The notes beneath the pieces were generated by a model. It saw only the letters and a program-made list of their open reading frames with translations. It was not told the DNA's origin and did no database searches. 64,000 nt of DNA, from NCBI RefSeq assembly GCF_946886695.1, contig NZ_CAMPJD010000005.1, forward strand, positions 35,893-99,892, in the 5' to 3' direction. The position numbers and the translations under genes are program-made. Positions 1 through 7,793 of this stretch are shown here, piece by piece. This DNA is from an uncultured Pseudoxanthomonas sp. (GTDB lineage Bacteria; Pseudomonadota; Gammaproteobacteria; Xanthomonadales; Xanthomonadaceae). Each line of letters begins with the position of its first letter. The first letter of the stretch is position 1.

Positions 1-1870
1 ACAGGCGGCGGCCGCGGAACACCTCAGGCCATTGCTCCAGCGCCTCGACGTTGTCCAAGGTGACGTTGATGCCGCGTTCCAGCGCGAAGGCGTACTCGGC
101 GCGCGGCGCGAAGCTCGGGGTGAACAGCACGCGATCCATCGGCAGCGATGGCGCCACATCGAACACGCGCTCCAGTTCGCCACGCGAGACGCATTCCAGG
201 CCGAAGCCTTCTTCCACCAGCGTGCGCAGGATGGCCGGATGCGAATTCGCCTTGATCGCGAAGAAGCGACGATCGACCGCCGCGATGCCGGCCAGCGCGC
301 GGGCGCGGGCGCGCACGATGTCGAGGTTGTAGGCGTAGCGCGGCGTGCCGGCCTGCGCCAGCGACAGCAAGTGCTCACGCGCGGCCGGCGCGCTCCACCA
401 GCGCACGCCGCGGTGGCGGACGGCGCCGTTGATCTCGCGCCAGCTCGGCCCGAATACGCTGGCTTCATCGGTCGGCATCGCGCCACTGTCGATCAGCGCC
501 TCGTGCAGCACGGGCAACAGGCCCTCCGCGTCCGCTTCATCGATCACGAACGTCAGGTTCAGGTCGTTCGACGACTGCGAGATCAGATGCACGCGTTCAC
601 GGCCGAACATCGCCCACACGTCCGACAGCTTGTGCAGCAGCGACCGCATGCCACGGCCCACCAGGGTGATCGCCGTGCACGGTGCGATCACCTTCACCCG
701 GCAGATCTCGGCTAGGTCGGCAGACAGCGCGGCCAGCACGTCGGTGTTGACCAGGTTTTCGCTCGGATCGAGCGACACGGTGACGTTGGTCTCCGACGAA
801 CCGATCAGGTCCACCGAAAGGCCATGCTTCTTGAAGCGCGCGAACACGTCCGCCAGGAAGCCCACCTGCTGCCACATGCCGATGCCTTCCATCGACACCA
901 GCACGATGCCGTTGCGGCGGCTGACCGCTTTCACACCGGGCACCGTGATCGCGCTTCCGTCGATGGTGGTGCCGGGAAGGTCGGGGCGTTCGGTATCCAG
1001 GATCGCCATCGCCACGCCAGCATCGCGGCACGGCTTGATCGAGCGCGGATGCAGCACCTTGGCGCCTGTGGTCGCGATTTCCTGTGCCTCGTAGTAGTCC
1101 AGCCGCGTCAGCAGGCGTGCATCGGGCACTTCGCGCGGATTGGCGCTGAACATGCCGGGCACGTCGGTCCATATCTCCACGCGCTGCGCGCCGAGCAGCG
1201 CACCGAAGTACGCCGCCGACGTGTCCGAGCCTCCGCGACCGAGGATGGCGGTACCGCCATCGGCATGCCGCGAGATGAAGCCCTGCGTCAGCAGCAAGCG
1301 GCTGGACTGCCCCGCGAACGCGCGGCGCCAGTCCTGGTCGGGCGCGGTATTGCACGACACCGACAGCCGCTGCGCCCACGGGCTCTGGTTGGGCAGGAAG
1401 TTCGCCTGCAGCCAGTGGCGCGCATCGACCCAACCGAAGTCCAGCCCCTGCGCGCGCAGGTAGGCCACGCCCAGCGTGGAGGACAGCAGTTCGCCCTGCC
1501 CCAGTACCTCGGCTTGCCAGTCCAGCGTGCGGCTGGCCGCGCGCGGATCGGTCAGCAGGTTGCGCAACCCCGCGAGGCGCTCGCCCAGCACGGTGTCCGC
1601 ATCGAGTTCCAGTTCGGCGACGAACTCGCGATGGCGCTGTTCCAGCTTTGCCACGCGCTCCGCGCCGTCCGTCGCCCCATCGGCAATCGCGGTCAGTTCA
1701 TTGGTGACGCCGGACAGGGCCGACACCACCACCAGGATGCGGGCATCACTTTCTTCCGCGCGTTTTTTCGCCAGCGTGCCAATCGTGTTCCAACGATGGC
1801 GACGCGACACCGAGGTGCCGCCAAACTTGAGGACAATCCAACGATCAGACGCGGGGGTGGCAGAGGGCAT
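1..1870 (-). CDS. lysAC: Bifunctional aspartate kinase / diaminopimelate decarboxylase (N-terminal part)
   Basis: The frame reads from ATG at 1870 through the left edge, so about 623 residues are present and the C-terminus is missing. The N-terminal half is aspartate kinase: KFGGTS with Lys15 near the start, a GRGGSDTSA motif, and ACT-type regulatory sequence around GSSETNVTVS. After a linker (about residue 480) a PLP-dependent diaminopimelate decarboxylase domain begins, with the FAIKANS motif whose Lys540 should bind PLP. The fusion joins the first and last committed reactions of lysine/DAP synthesis in one cytoplasmic polypeptide and is typical of Xanthomonadaceae. A 7-bp stem (1890-1896 with 1900-1906) lies in the short leader. 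No lysine riboswitch fits in the 87-base gap to the divergent neighbour. Confidence 0.93.
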   Translation of the reverse strand, partial: MPSATPASDRWIVLKFGGTSVSRRHRWNTIGTLAKKRAEESDARILVVVSALSGVTNELTAIADGATDGAERVAKLEQRHREFVAELELDADTVLGERLAGLRNLLTDPRAASRTLDWQAEVLGQGELLSSTLGVAYLRAQGLDFGWVDARHWLQANFLPNQSPWAQRLSVSCNTAPDQDWRRAFAGQSSRLLLTQGFISRHADGGTAILGRGGSDTSAAYFGALLGAQRVEIWTDVPGMFSANPREVPDARLLTRLDYYEAQEIATTGAKVLHPRSIKPCRDAGVAMAILDTERPDLPGTTIDGSAITVPGVKAVSRRNGIVLVSMEGIGMWQQVGFLADVFARFKKHGLSVDLIGSSETNVTVSLDPSENLVNTDVLAALSADLAEICRVKVIAPCTAITLVGRGMRSLLHKLSDVWAMFGRERVHLISQSSNDLNLTFVIDEADAEGLLPVLHEALIDSGAMPTDEASVFGPSWREINGAVRHRGVRWWSAPAAREHLLSLAQAGTPRYAYNLDIVRARARALAGIAAVDRRFFAIKANSHPAILRTLVEEGFGLECVSRGELERVFDVAPSLPMDRVLFTPSFAPRAEYAFALERGINVTLDNVEALEQWPEVFRGRRL

Positions 1871-1957
1871 GGATAGAATGGGGACGAATGCCCGAACCCT
1901 TCGGGCGTGAGCCCGCGATTCTAGCCGAACCCCACGCAGCCGACCGGACCGTACCGC

Positions 1958-2833
1958 ATGCAACGAACGTCACATCGCTACCTGCAGGTCGACGTGTTCG
2001 CCGACCGGCCGGGCGCAGGCAACCCGCTGGGCGTCGTGCTGGATGCGGCCGGCTGGGATACCTCCCGCATGCAGGCGTTCGCAGCCTGGACGAACCTGTC
2101 CGAGACCATCTTCTTCCTGCCGCCGACAACGCCCGACGCCAGTTACCGCATCCGCATCTTCACGCCCCGGCAGGAACTTCCGTTCGCCGGGCATCCCAGT
2201 GTGGGTGCAGCCTGGGTCGCGCTGCAGGCTGACCTGGTCGCCGCATCCGACCGCGTGGTACAGGAATGCGCCGCCGGGCTGTTGCCTGTCCGGATCGACG
2301 ACAGCGGACCGCAACTCACGATTCAGCTGAGGACACCGCAGGCGCACCTGGTCGAGACGCCGCCGCTGCCCGCCCTGGATGCCGTCCTTTCATCACTCCC
2401 GGTTGCCGGCCTCCGTCCCGCGCTATGGAACAACGGACCTTCCTGGTGGCTCGTGGAGCTGGAGGACGCTGCAGCCGTGCGACACCTGGCGCCCGATCTC
2501 GCTAGCATCGCTGCATTGACCACGGCCACGGGGGCAGTGGGTCTGTCCGTGTTCGGCCGGACACCGCCAGGCAGCGACCACCACCTCGCCGTGCGTGCGT
2601 TCTGCCCTGCCGACAACATCCCGGAAGACCCGGTCACCGGCAGCGTCAACGCCTGCATCGCCGCGGCCCTTCACGCTGCCGGCGCACTGCCCGGCAGCGG
2701 CGGATGCTATCTCGCCAGCCAAGGCCGCGAACTGGGCCGAGACGGCCGCATCCAGGTGCAAGTGGATGACGAGAGCCAGGTCTGGATCGGCGGTCAGGTG
2801 CAGTTGGTCATCGACGGCCGGGTGACTTGGTAA
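1958..2833 (+). CDS. PhzF family isomerase-like protein (copy 1)
   Basis: The 291-residue protein has the two-lobed PhzF/diaminopimelate-epimerase-like signature: GNPLGVVLDA near residue 21, SETIFF with Glu49 at the position of the PhzF catalytic acid, GHPSVG, and EDPVTGSVN at residues 223-231 in the second lobe. Family members catalyse isomerisations such as the PhzF step in phenazine synthesis, but most genomic copies have no known substrate and no phenazine genes are seen here. ATG 1958 is the first start after the divergent lysAC promoter region. It lies 29 bases before a paralogue of the same length class. Family assignment is firm; reaction unknown. Confidence 0.88.
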   Translation: MQRTSHRYLQVDVFADRPGAGNPLGVVLDAAGWDTSRMQAFAAWTNLSETIFFLPPTTPDASYRIRIFTPRQELPFAGHPSVGAAWVALQADLVAASDRVVQECAAGLLPVRIDDSGPQLTIQLRTPQAHLVETPPLPALDAVLSSLPVAGLRPALWNNGPSWWLVELEDAAAVRHLAPDLASIAALTTATGAVGLSVFGRTPPGSDHHLAVRAFCPADNIPEDPVTGSVNACIAAALHAAGALPGSGGCYLASQGRELGRDGRIQVQVDDESQVWIGGQVQLVIDGRVTW

Positions 2834-2862
2834 GCTGCGCGGCCCCCACGCGAAACCCCGAC

Positions 2863-3741
2863 ATGACTTCTCGCCGTTACGTCCAGCTGGACGTGTTCGC
2901 CGACCGCCCAGGCGCCGGCAATCCCTTGGCCGTCGTGCTCGATGCCGCCGGCCTCGACGACACGGCGATGCAGGCCATCGCCCGCTGGACCCGCCTGCCG
3001 GAAACCACGTTCGTGTTCGCGCCCACGCAACCCGGCGCCAGCTACGCCGTACGCATGTTCAGTCCGCGCCGCGAAGTGCCGTTCGCCGGCCATCCCAGCG
3101 TGGGCACGGCGCATGTCGTGCTCGAGGCCGGACTCGCCGTACCCGTCGATGGCGTGCTTGTGCAGGAGGGCGTGGCCGGCCTGCTGCCGTTGCGTGTCGA
3201 AGACGATGCTACCGGCCGCACTATCGCGGTACGCACGCCACGTGCCCACGTGGTGAAGGTGGGCGACACGCACAGCGACGATGTACTGCGTGGCGCCATC
3301 GCAAACCTGCCGGCGGGCGCATTGCCACCCGCCCTGGTCGATGGTGGACGCCGCTGGTGGCTGGCCGAAGTACGTGACGAGGCCGCGCTGCGCGCCGCCG
3401 CGCCCGACTGGACCGCGATCAGTGCACTGGCAACCGCCACTGACAGCATGGGTGTCTGTGCCTACGCCCGTACGCACGGCCAGGGCTACGACCTCGCGGT
3501 GCGCGCCTTCGTCGGCGCGCCGGCCGCGTTCGAGGATGCTGCGTCCGGTGCGGCCAATGCAACGCTGGCGGCGTGGCTGAAATCGCGCGACGCATTGCCG
3601 GGTCGCAACGGACAATACATCGTCAGTCAGGGCCGCGAAGTCGGCTACGACGCCCGCCTGAAGTTGCGCGTGGACGAGGCCGGTGACGTCTGGTCCGGCG
3701 GCCACGTACGCACCATCGTGACGGGTCGCATCGACTGGTAG
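2863..3741 (+). CDS. PhzF family isomerase-like protein (copy 2)
   Basis: This 292-residue protein is a tandem paralogue of the preceding gene: both share VQLDVFADRPGAGNPL-type N-termini, PETTFVF (catalytic-type Glu) and GHPSVG. The frame is open further upstream to 2827, but ATG 2863 gives the alignment start seen in copy 1, so it is preferred. The second-lobe motif that reads EDPVTGS in copy 1 is EDAASGAA here (residues 224-231), losing the Pro-Val-Thr-Gly-Ser stretch. The fold should be retained but chemistry may differ. The two genes are probably co-transcribed. Substrate unknown. Confidence 0.86.
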   Translation: MTSRRYVQLDVFADRPGAGNPLAVVLDAAGLDDTAMQAIARWTRLPETTFVFAPTQPGASYAVRMFSPRREVPFAGHPSVGTAHVVLEAGLAVPVDGVLVQEGVAGLLPLRVEDDATGRTIAVRTPRAHVVKVGDTHSDDVLRGAIANLPAGALPPALVDGGRRWWLAEVRDEAALRAAAPDWTAISALATATDSMGVCAYARTHGQGYDLAVRAFVGAPAAFEDAASGAANATLAAWLKSRDALPGRNGQYIVSQGREVGYDARLKLRVDEAGDVWSGGHVRTIVTGRIDW

Positions 3742-3753
3742 CGATCACGGCCT

Positions 3754-3885
3754 CTGCAGGAGCGACGTCAGTCGCGACTGCATGGCCTGAGGCATGCAGG
3801 AAATTCCGGGAATGGAGTAGCGCGCCCGACCCGCGCGTCCCTAACCACGATGGCCGTGCGGTCGCGACTGACGTCGCTCCTACAA
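3754..3885. repeat. REP-like inverted repeat element (family A, copy 1)
   Basis: Two 24-base arms, 3754-3777 and 3862-3885, are inverted copies matching at 22 of 24 positions, built around GGAGCGACGTCAGTCGCGA. The foot contains CTAC/GTAG, the tetranucleotide linked to RAYT-associated REPs. It lies between the convergent ends of the second PhzF gene and the amidohydrolase gene. The same arms recur at 23463-23559. Confidence 0.85.
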
Positions 3886-3895
3886 GAAACCCGGC

Positions 3896-5560
3896 CTACT
3901 CGCCTTCGTAGACCGGCTTGCCGTCGACCCACGTCGAACGCACATGCAGGTCATCCAGCTGCTCGCCCGGCACCGCGAGCGGATCTTCGTCCAGCACCAC
4001 GAAGTCCGCGCGGAACCCCGGCGCGAGCCGCCCGACCTCGCGCTCGTCGTGCGCAGCCCAGGCCGCATCCGCGGTAAAGCCCCGCAGCGCCTCCGCAGCG
4101 CTCAAGCGCTCGGCCGCCCTCCAGCCTTCTGCAGGATGACCATGCGCATCCTGCCGCGTCACCGCCGCGTGCAGACCCCGTCGCGGGTCGACCGATTCCA
4201 CCGGAAAATCCGAACCCAGCGCCAGCTTCACGCCGCTGGCCTGCATGCGCTGCCACGCATAGGCGCCCGCGATGCGCACCGGCCCCAGCCGGTCCTGCGC
4301 CCACGGCATGTCGGACGTGGCGTGCGTGGGCTGCATCGAAGCGATCACGCCAAGCTCGGCGAAGCGCGGGAACTCCTCCGGCGCAACGACCTGCGCATGC
4401 TCGATGCGCCAACGATGGTCAGTCTTCGCCGTGCCACCCAGCACGCGCTGGTAGGCATCCAGCACCAGGCGATTGCCACGGTCACCGATCGCATGGGTGG
4501 CCACCTGCACGCCACAGCCGTGCGCCTTGCGCATCGCGGCTTCCAGCGCGCCGGGTTCGGTCACCAGCAGGCCGCGATTGCCGGGGTCGTCGCTGTAGTC
4601 CTCCAGCAACGCAGCGCCACGGCTGCCCAGTGCACCGTCGGCATACAGTTTCACGCCGTGCATCTGCAGTCGGCCGCCCGCATGACCATACAGACCGCGT
4701 GCGCACAGGTCGGCAAGCGCGGCGCCGTCGCCATCCGCATACGCATCGATGCGCAGCGGCAGGCGCTGTTCGTCGGCGAACTGAACCATCAGCGCCAGAT
4801 CCTCGCGCGACACGCCCATGTCGTGCACACCGGTCAGGCCATTGCGCACTGCGGCCTGCAACGCCTTCTCCAATGCCTGTCGACGGTAGGCGCTATCGGG
4901 CGTGGGAACGACGGCATGCACCAGCGACATCGCGGCATCCACGAACACCCCGCTCGGCTTGCCCTCGATGCGCTCGATACGCCCGCCGTCCGGCTGCCAG
5001 TCGCCTTCCAGCGGACGCGCCGCTTTGGTCGCCGCCGCGCGCAGCGCCGCACTGTTCGCCCAGCCGGCATGGCCATCCACGCGCTCGAGCCAGACGGGAC
5101 GCTCCGGAAAGGCCGCATCCAGGTCGGCGGCCGTCGGGAATGCCTTCTCCGGCCAGTCGTTCTGATCCCAGCCGCTGCCGAGCAGCCATGCGTTGGGTGG
5201 AAGCTGTTTCTCGTACGCGCGCAGGCGCGCGATCACCTCGGCCTTGTCGCGTGCATCGACCAGATCGACACGCATCAGCGCGTAGCCCAGGCCCATCACG
5301 TGGCCATGGGCGTCGATCAGGCCGGGGATGACGGTCTTGCCGGCCGCATCGATGGGCTTCGCATCGGGATACCGCGCGAGCAATGTCTTCGCATCACCGA
5401 CCGCCAGCACGCGGCCGGTGGCATCCCATGCCAGCGCCTCCACAACGGGACGGTCAGGATCGGAGGTATGCACGCGCGTCGCCGTCAGTACCTGCACCTG
5501 CGCCTGCGCGACACCTGCCAACCCCAGAGCACACCCGATTCCCCATACCAGACGCCGCAT
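3896..5560 (-). CDS. Exported YtcJ-type amidohydrolase
   Basis: The 554-residue protein starts with a signal peptide (MRRLVWGIGCALGLAGVAQA), then shows the amidohydrolase-superfamily pattern: IPGLIDAHGHVMGLG with the first metal-binding HxH, THAIGDRGN, IEHAQVV, and ALGSDFPVE toward the C-terminus. The closing FRADFVVLDEDPLAVP stretch is the usual small beta-domain of YtcJ-like enzymes. A periplasmic, metal-dependent hydrolase of amide or related bonds is expected; the substrate cannot be read from sequence. It appears monocistronic, with a REP-like repeat just downstream. Confidence 0.88.
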   Translation of the reverse strand: MRRLVWGIGCALGLAGVAQAQVQVLTATRVHTSDPDRPVVEALAWDATGRVLAVGDAKTLLARYPDAKPIDAAGKTVIPGLIDAHGHVMGLGYALMRVDLVDARDKAEVIARLRAYEKQLPPNAWLLGSGWDQNDWPEKAFPTAADLDAAFPERPVWLERVDGHAGWANSAALRAAATKAARPLEGDWQPDGGRIERIEGKPSGVFVDAAMSLVHAVVPTPDSAYRRQALEKALQAAVRNGLTGVHDMGVSREDLALMVQFADEQRLPLRIDAYADGDGAALADLCARGLYGHAGGRLQMHGVKLYADGALGSRGAALLEDYSDDPGNRGLLVTEPGALEAAMRKAHGCGVQVATHAIGDRGNRLVLDAYQRVLGGTAKTDHRWRIEHAQVVAPEEFPRFAELGVIASMQPTHATSDMPWAQDRLGPVRIAGAYAWQRMQASGVKLALGSDFPVESVDPRRGLHAAVTRQDAHGHPAEGWRAAERLSAAEALRGFTADAAWAAHDEREVGRLAPGFRADFVVLDEDPLAVPGEQLDDLHVRSTWVDGKPVYEGE

Positions 5561-5631
5561 GCCCCGCTCCCCGTTTGGTGACCGGCCGGACTATGCGGTC
5601 TCTCGCGCACTGCGGCAACCCGGATACAGAA

Positions 5632-5651
5632 GAGGGGCCTTTCGGCCCCTC
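5632..5651 (-). terminator. Stem-loop, likely terminator of the glycine-zipper gene
   Basis: A perfect 8-bp stem (GAGGGGCC with GGCCCCTC, 4-base loop) lies 60 bases downstream of the minus-strand gene ending at 5712. Read on the minus strand it is followed by TTCTGT, a weak U-tract, so termination there is plausible but not certain. Confidence 0.55.
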
Positions 5652-5711
5652 GGTTTCCAGCTGATATCCGTTGTCAGGCGAGATGTCCGCGGAGCGGACA
5701 CCTCCGCACGA

Positions 5712-6392
5712 TCATTCGGGGCGGACATCCACGCGGATGCGGATGCGGTCGCCCGGATGATGGTCCGTGCGCGTCCGGTAGGTACGGTTGGCGTACTCGT
5801 AGGTCACGTCGTAACCGTTGACGCGTCCGCCGCCGTAGTAATCGTCACTGTAGCGCCCGTCGCTCACCGGCACTGGATCGCAGACCCGTACCCGGCCGCG
5901 CTGGACCTGGCGGTCGCGCTGCGCGCTGTCGTAGATGGAACGGCCTGCCATGCCACCGACCATCGAACCGACGGCGGTGCCGACGTAGCGGCCACTGCCA
6001 TCGCCGACCTTGCTGCCGAGCACTGCGCCGGCAATGCCGCCGATCACCGTGGCCACGGTACGGCCCGATTCGCTGCCACCAGCGGGATAGCGCCGGTCGC
6101 CGTAGCGGTCCTGTTCGTAGACATCGCGGTAATCGCCATTGTCGTAGACATCGTCGCGCGGGATGTCGCGAACGTAAACATCGTCGGCATCGCGGTAATA
6201 GCACCGCTCTCCGCCGCCATTGCTTCGGTATCCGCTGTCGATGACCGGATCCACCCGCACTACGCGCGCATAGTCGTAATAGGGCTGGTCGCCGCTACGG
6301 TCCTCAGTGCCGTAGTAACGCGAGGATTGTGCGGACGCCACGCCCGTGGTCAGCAAGCCGATGGCCAGCACGGCCGCGGATAGACGCTTCAT
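5712..6392 (-). CDS. Glycine-zipper 2TM-domain envelope protein
   Basis: This 226-residue protein has a signal peptide (MKRLSAAVLAIGLLTTGVASA), then an Asp/Tyr/Arg-rich region, and a central glycine zipper (VIGGIAGAVLGSKVGDGSGR, then GTAVGSMVGGMAGR) as in Rickettsia 17-kDa-antigen-like and YMGG-type proteins. The C-terminal part (CDPVPVSDG, then VTYEYANRTYRTR) resembles the conserved tail of these families. There is no lipobox Cys, so it is probably periplasmic or inserted through the zipper rather than a lipoprotein. The function of such proteins is poorly defined. Confidence 0.8.
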   Translation of the reverse strand: MKRLSAAVLAIGLLTTGVASAQSSRYYGTEDRSGDQPYYDYARVVRVDPVIDSGYRSNGGGERCYYRDADDVYVRDIPRDDVYDNGDYRDVYEQDRYGDRRYPAGGSESGRTVATVIGGIAGAVLGSKVGDGSGRYVGTAVGSMVGGMAGRSIYDSAQRDRQVQRGRVRVCDPVPVSDGRYSDDYYGGGRVNGYDVTYEYANRTYRTRTDHHPGDRIRIRVDVRPE

Positions 6393-6461
6393 GTCGGGTA
6401 CTCCCCACGCCGGAGTGGCGTGCCGGCATGCTCGGGTGCACCGGGTGAAACATGGCTGAAC

Positions 6462-7157
6462 TCAGGCGGTCGGCGATGCCCGGTTTAGCCATTCGACAGC
6501 TTGCGCGGCGATGCCGGCAGCCTCACGCCCGAGCAACGGCCCGACGTGCGAATCCGAAAGCGTTTGCAGTGTTTCCGCGCCCCAGGCATCCGCCATGGCC
6601 CGAGTCACCTCTGGCGGCACGTCATCGTCGTGTCGCGACACCACGCACAACGTCGGGCATCCGGGACGTTCCCGTGCGACGCCGCCCTGCGCCTCGCGCA
6701 GGACCGCGCCGGCTTCGTCGCGCCAATGCCGGAAGGCGAACAGCGCGGTGGCTTCGTCCGCCCCGGGCAACGCCCTGCGGGTGCCGGCAAGCCGGGCATC
6801 GCGTCGCCACGGCACTATGCAGGGCCAGTCGCGCACGGGCAATCCGGTTTGCCACGGTGCGGGCGGAAACGGATTGACCAGCGCCACGGCATCCGCGTCC
6901 GCAGCGGCGCCCAAGGCCAGCAGGCCGCCAAGGCTCGCACCCACCAGGACGCGTGGCCGGGGCAGGTCTGCGAGCGCAGCGCAGACCTGGGCCTGGTAGT
7001 CCTCCAGGCGCGTCGCTGCCAGTCCGTCGCGCACGGGCTCGAGGTCGGGCGCTTCCACCCGGATTCGCGCGGCCTCGAATACGCCCCGCCATATGTTCCA
7101 TTCCCAGCCACCGCCACCGGCGCCATGCACCAGCAGCGCGCCCCGCACGGCCGTCAA
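6462..7157 (-). CDS. Alpha/beta hydrolase family protein
   Basis: The 231-residue protein shows LLVHGAGGGGWEWN (oxyanion-hole region), GASLGG (nucleophile elbow with Ser), SRHDDDVPPEV (acid region) and DSHVGPL (catalytic-type His). A soluble esterase or related hydrolase is expected; substrate unknown. The start is taken as TTG at 7157 because it overlaps the stop of the upstream osmC-like gene by 4 bases; a GTG three codons later is an alternative. The pair probably forms a two-gene minus-strand operon. Confidence 0.78.
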   Translation of the reverse strand: MTAVRGALLVHGAGGGGWEWNIWRGVFEAARIRVEAPDLEPVRDGLAATRLEDYQAQVCAALADLPRPRVLVGASLGGLLALGAAADADAVALVNPFPPAPWQTGLPVRDWPCIVPWRRDARLAGTRRALPGADEATALFAFRHWRDEAGAVLREAQGGVARERPGCPTLCVVSRHDDDVPPEVTRAMADAWGAETLQTLSDSHVGPLLGREAAGIAAQAVEWLNRASPTA

Positions 7158-7588
7158 AGCAGCGTGGCCTCCAGCGACACCGGTACCGACAGCGCGCGCG
7201 AGATCACGCAGCCTGCTTTCGCCTGCTGGGCGATCTCCTCGAACTGTGCAGCGCTGATGCCCGGCACGCTGGCCGATACCGTCAGCTTGATGCCGGTGAC
7301 GGTGGGGCCCGGATCCATGCCCGGCTCCATCGTCGCCTCGGCACGGGTCTGGATCTTGTCCGGCGTGAAGCCCGCCTTTCCCAACACCGCCGACAGCGCC
7401 ATGCTGAAGCAGCCCGCATGCGCGACCGCCAGCAGTTCCTCCGGGTTGGTGCCCTTCTCGTCGCCGAAGCGCGTCTTGAAGGAGTAGTTCTGCGCCTCGA
7501 ACAGGCCGCTCTGCGGCGTGCTCAGGCTGCCTTTGCCGGACTGCAGGTCACCGTTCCACACCGCATCCGCATAACGCTTCAAAGCCAT
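7154..7588 (-). CDS. OsmC family peroxiredoxin
   Basis: The 144-residue protein (start ATG at 7588; longer upstream readings lack family similarity) matches OsmC-type thiol peroxidases. Two conserved cysteines are visible in HAGCFSMAL and KAGCVISRAL, the pair that reduces organic hydroperoxides in this family. The opening MALKRYADAVWNGDLQSGKG is typical of the OsmC subgroup. It is cytoplasmic and predicted to serve oxidative or osmotic stress defence. It is the promoter-proximal gene of a unit with the overlapping hydrolase. Confidence 0.9.
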   Translation of the reverse strand: MALKRYADAVWNGDLQSGKGSLSTPQSGLFEAQNYSFKTRFGDEKGTNPEELLAVAHAGCFSMALSAVLGKAGFTPDKIQTRAEATMEPGMDPGPTVTGIKLTVSASVPGISAAQFEEIAQQAKAGCVISRALSVPVSLEATLL

Positions 7589-7793
7589 GGTCGTGCTCCT
7601 CGGGTAAGGGACGCGCAGCGTACACCCGCTGATGTTCACGCCGCGTTCCGCAGTGCGACTTGACCCCTCCGGCAGCGGCGCCGATGCTGACCGCCCGCCA
7701 TGACCGCCCGCCGAGCGACACCGCTCACGGGATGCGCTCAGCCCGGACAGCCATGACGGCCCTTCGACCCCAACCCTCGGGAGGAACGGCCTC

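Noticed and set aside
1871..1957. Lysine riboswitch upstream of lysAC
   Set aside because: The gap is only 87 bases and shows one 7-bp hairpin. A lysine riboswitch needs about 170 bases and five helices.
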